From positions 1-14,032 of the forward strand of contig JAUVXT010000037.1 of NCBI GenBank assembly GCA_030603465.1: 14,032 bases of DNA, written 5' to 3'. The position numbers were made by a program, and so were the translations under genes. Of this stretch, positions 7,798 through 14,032 are shown one piece after another. This DNA comes from Deltaproteobacteria bacterium (GTDB taxonomy: Bacteria; Desulfobacterota; Syntrophia; Syntrophales; UBA2210). Within the stretch, counting starts at the first letter, position 1; each line of letters opens with the position of its first letter. Under the pieces are notes generated by a model, which did not search any database, was not told the DNA's origin, and saw only the letters and a list, made by a program, of their open reading frames with translations.

Positions 7798-7852
7798 GGT
7801 TCTTTCGCAATAAAGGTGTTTATGCGACGGTTCATCAACTTAAATGCGAAAG
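7798..7852. repeat. Dispersed repeat copy upstream of groES
   Basis: The stretch contains 30 bases (7812-7841) that match 13206-13235 with one mismatch, in the same orientation. An overlapping 28 bases (7798-7825) match 13024-13051 at 23 positions. CTTTCGCA (7802-7809) and TGCGAAAG (7845-7852) form an 8-bp inverted repeat enclosing the copy. It lies just upstream of the groES promoter. No reading frame explains the conservation between two non-coding places, so a repeat family or regulatory element is inferred. Confidence 0.7.
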
Positions 7853-7882
7853 GGGTAATATTTTGATCTTTTTTGTCTCTAC

Positions 7883-7910
7883 TTGACAGACGGATTTTGA
7901 TGTTTATTAT
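7883..7910 (+). promoter_or_regulatory. Sigma70-type promoter of groES-groEL
   Basis: TTGACA (7883-7888), a 16-base spacer and TATTAT (7905-7910) form a near-consensus housekeeping promoter, 70 bases before the groES start. I see no CIRCE element (TTAGCACTC-N9-GAGTGCTAA) and no clear sigma32 pair, so heat-shock control is not evident from the sequence. Confidence 0.65.
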
Positions 7911-7980
7911 ATCTTTGATTGCCAAATCTGCGTAAAGAAGATTAAATTTAAATAATTTTCACGAAAGGAGAATCTAGAGA

Positions 7981-8271
7981 ATGAAATTTAGGCCATTACA
8001 TGACAGACTTCTAGTCAAGCGCTTGGAGGAAGAGGAGACGACAAAAGGGGGAATCATTATTCCGGATAGCGCCAAGGAAAAACCGATGGAAGGCAAAATT
8101 ATCGCTACCGGTAAAGGGAAAAAATTAGAAGATGGTAAGATATCAGCGCTCGACGTTAAGGGGGGCGACAACGTTCTCTTCAGCAAGTATGCAGGGACAG
8201 ATATCAAGATCGACGGTGAGGACTATCTCATCATGAGGGAAGATGATATCCTCGGAATTATTGAGAAATAA
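7981..8271 (+). CDS. groES: Co-chaperonin GroES (Cpn10)
   Basis: Forms the heptameric lid that closes the GroEL folding chamber in the cytoplasm. The 96-residue length is typical. FRPLHDRLLVKRLEEEE at the N-terminus, the mobile loop region TTKGGIIIPDSAKEKP (about 20-35, which contacts GroEL), GGDNVLFSKYAGTDIKIDGEDY and the end DDILGIIEK are all characteristic. The ATG at 7981 has AAGGAG 10 bases upstream. It is the first gene of a two-gene operon with groEL, 30 bases apart, served by the promoter at 7883-7910. Confidence 0.98.
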   Translation: MKFRPLHDRLLVKRLEEEETTKGGIIIPDSAKEKPMEGKIIATGKGKKLEDGKISALDVKGGDNVLFSKYAGTDIKIDGEDYLIMREDDILGIIEK

Positions 8272-8301
8272 AACATTGACTATAAGAAGGAGGAAGTTTT
8301 A

Positions 8302-9939
8302 ATGGGTGCGAAAATAATAAAATATGATGAGGAGGCGAGAAAATCCATCCTTAATGGTGTTAATATTCTCGCTGACGCCGTCAAGGTGACTCTTGGCCCC
8401 AAGGGCAGAAATGTTATTCTGGAGAAGTCCTACGGCGCGCCAACGGTAACAAAAGACGGTGTAACTGTTGCAAAAGAGATAGAGCTTGAAGACAGGTTCG
8501 AGAATATGGGTGCCCAGATGGTGCGTGAAGTAGCCAGCAAGACGAGCGATGTGGCTGGCGACGGTACCACGACGGCAACAATTCTGGCCCAGGCCATCTA
8601 TCGTGAAGGCGTGAGGGCCGTAGCGGCAGGGAGCAACCCGATGGAGATCAAGCGGGGGGTCGACAAGTCCGTAGAGAAGGTTGTAGAGGGGCTGCAGAAG
8701 ATCAGCAAACCCACGAAAGATCAGAAAGAGATCGCACAGGTAGGCACAATCTCCGCCAATAACGACGAGACAATCGGAAACATCATCGCCGAGGCCATGG
8801 GTAAAGTCGGTAAAGAGGGTGTAATTACCGTGGAAGAGGCAAAGGGTCTGCAGACCGAACTGGAAGTGGTTGAAGGGATGCAGTTCGACAGAGGATACCT
8901 GTCACCCTACTTTGTAACCAATGCCGACAAGATGGAGGCCAACATCGAAGATCCCTATATCCTCGTTCATGACAAAAAGATCAGCAGCATGAAGGATCTC
9001 CTTCCCATTCTTGAGCAGATCGCCAAGATGGGTAAACCCCTCCTGATCGTTGCCGAGGATATCGAAGGAGAGGCACTGGCAACCCTCGTTGTCAATAAGA
9101 TTCGTGGTACACTGAACGTGGCCGCTGTCAAGGCTCCCGGATTTGGTGACAGAAGGAAGGCGATGCTGGAAGATATCGCCATTCTTACCGGCGGGAAAGT
9201 CATCTCCGAGGAAATGGGCGCCAAGCTTGAGAAAACTGAGTTAACCGATCTTGGGACTGCCAAGAGAATAGTCATTGATAAAGACAATACAACAATCATA
9301 GATGGTGCCGGCGATAAGGCCAGCCTCGAAGGGCGCGTCAAACAGATCAGAGCCCAGATCGACGAGACAACCTCTGACTATGACAAGGAAAAACTGCAGG
9401 AAAGACTGGCGAAGCTGGTCGGCGGTGTGGCTATCATCAGAGTAGGTGCCGCCACAGAGACAGAGATGAAAGAAAAGAAGGCGCGCGTCGAGGACGCCTT
9501 AAATGCTACGCGGGCAGCCGTGGAAGAGGGAATAATCCCCGGCGGCGGAGTGGCCTTTATCAGGGCACAGGCAGCGCTTGATAAAATGAAACTGGATGGT
9601 GATCAGCAGGTGGGCGTCAATATCGTCAAGAAGGCACTGGAAGAGCCGGTTAAGATGATCGCCTTCAATGCCGGGTTTGAAGGTTCCATCGTCGTAGAAA
9701 AGGTTAAGAACGAGAAGGGCGACTTCGGATTTAACGCTCTGACCGATACCTATGAGAACCTGGTGGAGGCGGGAGTAATCGATCCCACGAAGGTTTCGCG
9801 ATTTGCCCTCCAGAACGCAGCGAGCGTTGCGGCGCTGATGCTCACAACCCAGTGCATGGTTGCCGAGAAACCGAAAGAAGAGCCTGCAATGCCTGCAATG
9901 CCTCCAGGAGGCATGGGCGGCATGGGCGGAATGATGTAA
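8302..9939 (+). CDS. groEL: Chaperonin GroEL (Cpn60)
   Basis: ATP-driven folding chaperonin of 545 residues, a normal length, forming two stacked seven-membered rings with the GroES lid. Visible signatures are VTLGPKGRNVILEKSYG (about 29-45), the ATP site GDGTTTAT (D87), VEGMQFDRGYLSPYFVTN in the apical region, ALNATRAAVEEGIIPGGG in the returning equatorial domain, and the Gly/Met-rich tail ending GGMGGMM. The ATG at 8302 follows AAGGAGG, a strong ribosome binding site, which suits its usual high expression. It is cotranscribed with groES and closed by the terminator at 9966-9997. Nothing in the sequence suggests that it is a second specialised copy. Confidence 0.98.
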   Translation: MGAKIIKYDEEARKSILNGVNILADAVKVTLGPKGRNVILEKSYGAPTVTKDGVTVAKEIELEDRFENMGAQMVREVASKTSDVAGDGTTTATILAQAIYREGVRAVAAGSNPMEIKRGVDKSVEKVVEGLQKISKPTKDQKEIAQVGTISANNDETIGNIIAEAMGKVGKEGVITVEEAKGLQTELEVVEGMQFDRGYLSPYFVTNADKMEANIEDPYILVHDKKISSMKDLLPILEQIAKMGKPLLIVAEDIEGEALATLVVNKIRGTLNVAAVKAPGFGDRRKAMLEDIAILTGGKVISEEMGAKLEKTELTDLGTAKRIVIDKDNTTIIDGAGDKASLEGRVKQIRAQIDETTSDYDKEKLQERLAKLVGGVAIIRVGAATETEMKEKKARVEDALNATRAAVEEGIIPGGGVAFIRAQAALDKMKLDGDQQVGVNIVKKALEEPVKMIAFNAGFEGSIVVEKVKNEKGDFGFNALTDTYENLVEAGVIDPTKVSRFALQNAASVAALMLTTQCMVAEKPKEEPAMPAMPPGGMGGMGGMM

Positions 9940-9965
9940 CACATCATTTCTAACGAGACTATCAG

Positions 9966-9997
9966 AGCCCTCTTCCTTCGGGAAGGGGGCTTTTTTT
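9966..9997 (+). terminator. Intrinsic terminator of groES-groEL
   Basis: An 11-bp stem (AGCCCTCTTCC, 9966-9976, with GGAAGGGGGCT, 9981-9991; one G-T pair) is capped by a TTCG tetraloop and followed by seven Ts. It lies 27 bases after the groEL stop. Confidence 0.95.
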
Positions 9998-10147
9998 ATG
10001 GTCATATCAAAAACGCTGATTTTCATGAAACGTATTGCCTATTTAAGATAAATTGTGTTAATAAAGCATGTTTGCGGGTGCGTTGCAAAAGCCATAAAAA
10101 ATATGCGTACCACCCAAAGCCCCTATTATAAAATTCAGGAGACACAG

Positions 10148-12937
10148 ATGGATTATAAAGATACATTGAATCTGCCGAAGACGAGCTTTTCCATGAAGGC
10201 CAATCTTGCCAAAAAGGAACCGGAAATGCTCAAATGGTGGGAAGATATAAATATTTACCAGAAGATACGTGATATAGCAGAGGGGAGGGAAAGGTATATA
10301 CTGCACGACGGTCCTCCCTATGCGAATGGAGATATCCATCTCGGTACCGCCCTGAATAAGGTTATCAAGGACATCGTGATAAAATCAAAAAACATGACCG
10401 GTTTTGACAGTATCTATATTCCGGGGTGGGACTGTCATGGTCTGCCGATAGAGCACCAGGTCGATCAACAATTGGGGGAGAAGCAGAACACCCTCTCTCA
10501 GGCTGACAAGAGAAGGCTCTGTCGTGCCTATGCCGAAAAATATGTCGGTATTCAGCGTGAACAATTCAAGCGATTTGGCGTCTTTGGCGAATGGGAGCGT
10601 CCCTACGTAACGATGGATTATGATTACGAGGCAACGACGATTGAAGAGTTTGGGAAGCTCTTTTTAGAGGGAAACGTTTATAAGGGGAGAAAGCCCGTCT
10701 ACTGGTGCGCCTCCTGCAAGACTGCCCTGGCAGAGGCAGAGGTGGAATATGCCGATCACCATACGCCCTCCATATATGTCAAATTTCCCATGGTGTCCGA
10801 TATCGCTTCGGTGCTGCCCAAACTTGCCGGAGAGAAGGTAAGTGTAGTCATCTGGACAACCACTCCATGGACTATTCCCGCGAACCTTGCCATAGCGTTG
10901 CATGAGGACTTCGACTATGTGGCCGTCAAAGTAGAGGGCGAGGTATTGATCTTTGCGGGAGAACTGACGGATTACTGCATCGATGCCTTCGGTTACAGGG
11001 GTAAAGAGTACGAGGTGCTCGATGAATTTAAAGGTTCCGCCCTGGAAGGACTGAAATGCAGGCACCCATTTATAGAGAGGGAGAGTGTTCTTATAGTGGC
11101 CCCCTTTGTGACCCTTGAAGCGGGGACGGGATGCGTTCATATAGCCCCCGGGCACGGACAGGATGACTATGAGATAGGACTGGAATATGGGCTCGATGCC
11201 TATGCGCCTGTCGATGACGACGGAAAATTTACCCCCGATGTCGATTTTTTTGCCGGACAGTTCGTCTTCGACGCCAATAAGGCGGTCATTGAAAAGATAA
11301 AGGAAATGGGCTCATTACTCGGATCTATGGATATGGAGCATCAGTATCCCCACTGCTGGCGCTGTAAAAATCCCATCATATTCAGATCGACAAAACAGTG
11401 GTTTATCTCCATGGAGGAGAATGATCTGAGAAAAACGGCACTGGAGGCAATAGACAGTGTGACCTGGATTCCGTCGTGGGGGCGTGACCGTATATACGGT
11501 ATGATAGAGAACAGGCCCGACTGGTGCATTTCCCGGCAGCGGTCGTGGGGAGTGCCGATCACCGTGTTTTACTGTAAAAAATGCAATAATACGATGCTTA
11601 CGAAAGAGATTCTGGACAATGTAGTCACCCTGGTGAAAGAGCATGGCGCCGATGTGTGGTTTGAAAGGAAGGCTGAAGATCTTATGCCCGCGGGAACAAC
11701 CTGCTCCAATTGTCAGGGGACCGAGTTCAAGAGGGAGACCAATATCCTCGATGTCTGGTTCGATTCGGGTGTGAGCCATGCGGCGGTTCTGGAAAAGAGG
11801 GAGAATCTCCGGTCCCCCGCCGATATGTATCTGGAAGGGAGCGACCAGCACCGCGGATGGTTTCATTCTTCACTCCTCGAATCGGTTGGAACGAGAAAGA
11901 GGGCGCCCTATAAAAATGTTTTGACCCATGGATTCGTGGTGGACGGTAACGGGAAAAAGATGTCCAAGTCTCTGGGAAACTTCATAGATCCCCAGAAGAT
12001 GGTCGATCAGTACGGAGCGGAGATACTGCGGCTATGGGTGGCCGCCGAGGATTACACCGTCGACATCAGGATTTCGGAAGAAATATTAAAAAGGCTGGTC
12101 GACGCCTACAGAAGAATTCGCAATACGGCCAGGTACATCCTGGGCAACCTTTATGACTTTGACTGTAATAAAGATATGATCCCCTGCGAAAAGATGGAAG
12201 AGATCGACAGATGGGTCCTTCACAGGCTGCAGGAGGTCATAGCGCGAGTCAAAAGATCCTATGATAATTATCAGTTTCATATGGTTTACTATACCCTGTA
12301 TAACTTCTGTACAGTGGAATTGAGTTCCCTCTACCTGGATGTCCTGAAAGACAGGCTCTACACGTCGAAGGCGGGATCGCGGGAGAGGAGATCCGCTCAG
12401 AGCGCCATGTATATTATTCTCGATAGTATGATCAGGCTTCTTGCCCCGGTGCTTACATTTTCTTCTGAAGAGATATGGCAAGACATGCCTGTCTATGAGG
12501 GAAAAGAAGAGAGTATTCATATGACACAGTTTCCCGAGGCAAATCCGGAATATATTAACGAGGAACTCGGTGAGAAATGGAAAACTCTCATAGGTATAAG
12601 GGGGGAAGTTTCAAAGGCCATCGAGATAGCGAGGCAGAACAAGGTGGTGGGCCATTCCCTCGACAGTTGTGTGAATATCTGTGCCCCCGAAAGGCTTCAC
12701 AAGCTCCTGGAGAGTTATCTCGGTGATCTGAGAGCCCTCTATATCGTATCGCAGGTAAATCTTGTCGGAACGGATGAGGTGGTCGATGCCTATGAGAGCA
12801 CTGAATTTGAAGGGCTGAAAATAGCGGTAACAAAGGCCGGAGGAAAGAAGTGCGAAAGGTGCTGGAATTACAGCGTGGCCGTGGGCGACGATCCCGATCA
12901 TCCCACCATTTGTGCGAGATGTGTGGGCAACCTGTAA
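10148..12937 (+). CDS. ileS: Isoleucyl-tRNA synthetase
   Basis: Class I synthetase that charges tRNA-Ile with isoleucine and edits valine. The frame extends up to a GTG at 10055, but ATG at 10148 has AGGAG six bases upstream and gives the usual N-terminus (MDYKDTLNLPKTSFSM), so 929 residues is preferred. Motifs in order are PPYANGDIHLGT (HIGH-type, HLGT at 64-67), the editing domain with TTTPWTIPAN (about 236-245) and GTGCVHIAPGHGQDDYE (about 327-343), WCISRQRSWGVP (about 458), DVWFDSG (about 534) and KMSKS (604-608). The C-terminal zinc-binding cysteines are CERC (C902, C905) and CARC (C922, C925). This is the bacterial type with a C-terminal zinc finger. lspA follows on the same strand, a common pairing, but here more than 360 bases away. 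I see no T-box leader. Confidence 0.97.
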   Translation: MDYKDTLNLPKTSFSMKANLAKKEPEMLKWWEDINIYQKIRDIAEGRERYILHDGPPYANGDIHLGTALNKVIKDIVIKSKNMTGFDSIYIPGWDCHGLPIEHQVDQQLGEKQNTLSQADKRRLCRAYAEKYVGIQREQFKRFGVFGEWERPYVTMDYDYEATTIEEFGKLFLEGNVYKGRKPVYWCASCKTALAEAEVEYADHHTPSIYVKFPMVSDIASVLPKLAGEKVSVVIWTTTPWTIPANLAIALHEDFDYVAVKVEGEVLIFAGELTDYCIDAFGYRGKEYEVLDEFKGSALEGLKCRHPFIERESVLIVAPFVTLEAGTGCVHIAPGHGQDDYEIGLEYGLDAYAPVDDDGKFTPDVDFFAGQFVFDANKAVIEKIKEMGSLLGSMDMEHQYPHCWRCKNPIIFRSTKQWFISMEENDLRKTALEAIDSVTWIPSWGRDRIYGMIENRPDWCISRQRSWGVPITVFYCKKCNNTMLTKEILDNVVTLVKEHGADVWFERKAEDLMPAGTTCSNCQGTEFKRETNILDVWFDSGVSHAAVLEKRENLRSPADMYLEGSDQHRGWFHSSLLESVGTRKRAPYKNVLTHGFVVDGNGKKMSKSLGNFIDPQKMVDQYGAEILRLWVAAEDYTVDIRISEEILKRLVDAYRRIRNTARYILGNLYDFDCNKDMIPCEKMEEIDRWVLHRLQEVIARVKRSYDNYQFHMVYYTLYNFCTVELSSLYLDVLKDRLYTSKAGSRERRSAQSAMYIILDSMIRLLAPVLTFSSEEIWQDMPVYEGKEESIHMTQFPEANPEYINEELGEKWKTLIGIRGEVSKAIEIARQNKVVGHSLDSCVNICAPERLHKLLESYLGDLRALYIVSQVNLVGTDEVVDAYESTEFEGLKIAVTKAGGKKCERCWNYSVAVGDDPDHPTICARCVGNL

Positions 12938-13023
12938 TCGGTTATAAAAAGTCAAACCTGGCGGATATATCACTCCTGCCTGTGTCGGTACTGCAGACAG
13001 GTCGACCTTGGGAAGATATCTTA

Positions 13024-13051
13024 GGTTCTGTCGTAATAAAGTTGTTAAAGC
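13024..13051. repeat. Left flank repeat of the ileS-lspA intergenic element
   Basis: Twenty-eight bases match 7798-7825 (upstream of groES) at 23 positions, including an unbroken AATAAAG and the outer GGTTCT. It sits 22 bases before the left arm of the palindrome at 13074-13196. Its end also resembles the right flank repeat (AAAGTTGTTAAAGC here against AAAGGTGTTTATGC at 13206). Confidence 0.55.
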
Positions 13052-13073
13052 ATAAATACCTTTGAGTGGTCAT

Positions 13074-13196
13074 TAAGATGATTTTTGCGAATAAATCTTG
13101 GCGAAGCGGAAGAACAGCGATTCCAACTGTCTGAGCCCGAAGGGCGAGTTTTGGAATCGCCTGAAGCAAGCCTTAGATTTATCAAAAAGCATCTTA
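13074..13196. repeat. 123-bp imperfect palindrome, MITE/REP-like or structured RNA
   Basis: Nested complementary arms close on a GAA loop: TAAGATG/CATCTTA (13074-13080, 13190-13196), ATAAATCT/AGATTTAT (13091-13098, 13175-13182), GCGATTCCAA/TTGGAATCGC (13117-13126, 13151-13160) and GCCC/GGGC (13135-13138, 13142-13145). The order and near-equal spacing of four arm pairs is not expected by chance. No open frame of note runs through it. It lies between ileS and lspA with repeats on both sides (13024-13051 and 13206-13235). It could be a non-autonomous mobile element, a REP-type palindrome, or an RNA hairpin separating expression of the two genes. Confidence 0.8.
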
Positions 13197-13205
13197 GGCA
13201 AGCGA

Positions 13206-13235
13206 AAAGGTGTTTATGCGAAGGTTCATCAACTT
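13206..13235. repeat. Right flank repeat of the ileS-lspA intergenic element
   Basis: Thirty bases match 7812-7841 upstream of groES with a single mismatch (A at 13222, C at 7828), same orientation. It begins 10 bases after the palindrome and lies 63 to 108 bases before the possible lspA starts. Shared core: GGTGTTTATGCG and GGTTCATCAACTT. Confidence 0.75.
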
Positions 13236-13313
13236 TTTTAACTGCGCTTTCTGATATTAACTGAGAATGCTGATGGTCCGGCGATACGAGACCCTGTTAT
13301 GGAGGCCGCTCAC

Positions 13314-13793
13314 TTGAAGAAAAGATATATTATTTTCTCGATTATACTGGTTCCTGTCATCGTCCTGGATCAGTGGACCAAGTTTTATATAAATTCTCTT
13401 ATGTCTCTCCATGATTCTTTCCCCGTAATAAAAGGGCTGTTCAATATTACCTATGTGAGAAATCCCGGGGCTGCCTTTGGTTTTCTCGCTAACGCTTCAC
13501 CCGCCTTCCGGTCCATATTTTTCATCTCTGTGACTGTTATAGCCATCGTGCTGATCCTCTATTTTGTCATGAAGAGCAGCAAAGAGGGCATGCTCCTGAC
13601 CTGTTCCCTGTCGTTGATTCTGAGTGGAGCTGTGGGGAATCTTATAGATCGGGTTCGCTTCGGGGAGGTTATAGATTTTCTCGACGTGTACGTGGGTTCA
13701 TACCACTGGCCCGCCTTCAATATTGCCGATTCGGCCATCTCCATCGGCGCCGTTCTTCTTATCCTGGAAATGTTTAAAAAAAGAGGGCAATAG
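13314..13793 (+). CDS. lspA: Lipoprotein signal peptidase (signal peptidase II)
   Basis: Inner-membrane aspartyl protease that cleaves signal peptides of diacylglyceryl-modified prolipoproteins. Family motifs are DQWTK, YVRNPGAAFGF, GNLIDRVRFGEVIDFLDVY and WPAFNIADS. The catalytic pair is the Asp of VIDF and the Asp of NIAD, 18 residues apart. Four hydrophobic segments are visible, as expected. Two starts are possible. ATG at 13299 gives 164 residues but has no ribosome binding site. TTG at 13314 is preceded by GGAGG (13301-13305) with an 8-base gap and gives MKKRYIIFSIIL, the usual short charged start before the first helix, in 159 residues; I prefer it. The ribosome binding site overlaps the alternative ATG. 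The gene is on the same strand as ileS, but the intergenic palindrome lies between them. Confidence 0.96.
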   Translation: MKKRYIIFSIILVPVIVLDQWTKFYINSLMSLHDSFPVIKGLFNITYVRNPGAAFGFLANASPAFRSIFFISVTVIAIVLILYFVMKSSKEGMLLTCSLSLILSGAVGNLIDRVRFGEVIDFLDVYVGSYHWPAFNIADSAISIGAVLLILEMFKKRGQ

Positions 13794-13804
13794 GCAGGAA
13801 AAGG

Positions 13805-13857
13805 ATTCTAAAAACAGTCGGGTACCCCCCCCATATAGTCCCATAGTCGACTTAGAA
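13805..13857. other. Imperfect hairpin and C-run after lspA
   Basis: TTCTAA (13806-13811) and GTCG (13817-13820) pair with CGACTTAGAA (13848-13857), leaving a bulge and a 27-base loop that holds a run of eight Cs (13825-13832). No T-run follows, so an intrinsic terminator is doubtful. The remaining bases up to 13903 are AT-rich with no gene. Confidence 0.3.
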
Positions 13858-13903
13858 CCGGCTTGAAACTTGACATTATATATATCTGTCTACTACTGTC
13901 CGG

Positions 13904-14032
13904 TTAAGAGTCGAATAAATTCAATTGGTTACTGATGATGGGTTCTTTTTCTTGTTTAAGGGCATCGCTAACCAGTTGAATGATGGGCTTTTTCTCAAAA
14001 ATATTGACCTCCAGAATTTGCAAAATTGTGTG
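13904..14032 (-). mobile_element. C-terminal end of an IS4-type transposase, continues beyond the right edge
   Basis: Read on the minus strand from the window edge, 42 codons give HTILQILEVNIFEKKPIIQL and end SNQLNLFDS before TAA (13906-13904). The pattern H-T-I-L-Q-x-L-x-V-x-x-F-E-K-x-P-I and a final QLNLFD are typical of the C-terminus of IS4-group DDE transposases, by my recollection of the family. The catalytic part lies outside the window, so whether it is intact cannot be said. The element's end should lie near the stop; ACTGTCCGGTT (13895-13905) is a candidate terminal repeat, but the partner end is not in view. It marks the right border of the lspA neighbourhood. Confidence 0.75.

Noticed and set aside
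7770..7980. CIRCE/HrcA operator before groES
   Set aside because: No TTAGCACTC-N9-GAGTGCTAA or close variant is present. The inverted repeat found there (CTTTCGCA/TGCGAAAG) has different sequence and spacing.
9998..10147. T-box riboswitch, or N-terminal extension of ileS from the GTG at 10055
   Set aside because: No T-box sequence or terminator/antiterminator pair is visible. The extra 31 codons lack a ribosome binding site, while ATG 10148 has AGGAG at ideal distance.
11315..11866. A 183-codon minus-strand frame inside ileS
   Set aside because: It covers conserved ileS motifs on the other strand and reads as a low-information shadow.
13074..13235. CRISPR array from the repeated units near lspA
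   Set aside because: Only two diverged flank repeats surround a palindrome. There are no regularly spaced identical repeats with unique spacers and no cas genes.

Overview
The window looks like a chromosome segment of an anaerobic Desulfobacterota-type bacterium (former Deltaproteobacteria). This is inferred from three things: an ileS-lspA pair, a GroEL ending in a Gly/Met-rich tail, and remnants of a 2-hydroxyacyl-CoA dehydratase/benzoyl-CoA-reductase-type activator ATPase next to an acyl-CoA ligase remnant. The species cannot be named from the sequence. The right two thirds is ordinary housekeeping DNA. The left third is accessory or rearranged DNA.

Left region (1-3489). One very long minus-strand reading frame runs from a TTG start at 2930 off the left edge (at least 976 codons, no stop). 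I do not recognise its family. Just upstream, in the same frame, is what looks like the tail of another protein (2940-3044). After that come about 450 bases without a convincing gene, holding a perfect palindrome and a terminator-like hairpin. Arginine codons in the long frame are mostly CGN by eye, unlike the AGA/AGG-rich genes to the right, so this block may have been acquired.

Junction region (3490-4750). Two divergently oriented gene remnants both lack their 5' ends. One is the C-terminal two thirds of a BadF/BadG/HgdC-type ATP-dependent activator (minus strand). The other is the C-terminal domain of an AMP-forming acyl-CoA synthetase (plus strand). About 270 AT-rich bases carrying a small 90-codon gene with its own ribosome binding site separate them. 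This looks like a deletion plus insertion scar.

Core region (4840-13793, all plus strand). In order: dinB (DNA polymerase IV, TTG start); a Na+/phosphate-cotransporter-family protein with a C-terminal PhoU-like domain; groES-groEL with a sigma70-like promoter and a UUCG-tetraloop terminator; ileS; and lspA. A pair of related repeats lies upstream of groES (7798-7852) and between ileS and lspA (13024-13235). In the second place they flank a 123-nt imperfect palindrome. This element is the most interesting non-coding structure here. It also widens the usually short ileS-lspA gap to more than 360 bases.

Right edge (13794-14032). A hairpin-like stretch is followed by the last 42 codons of a minus-strand IS4-type transposase that enters from beyond the window.

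No CRISPR array, tRNA, rRNA or intact defence system is recognisable. The candidates for something undescribed are the long orphan protein on the left and the palindrome/repeat element.
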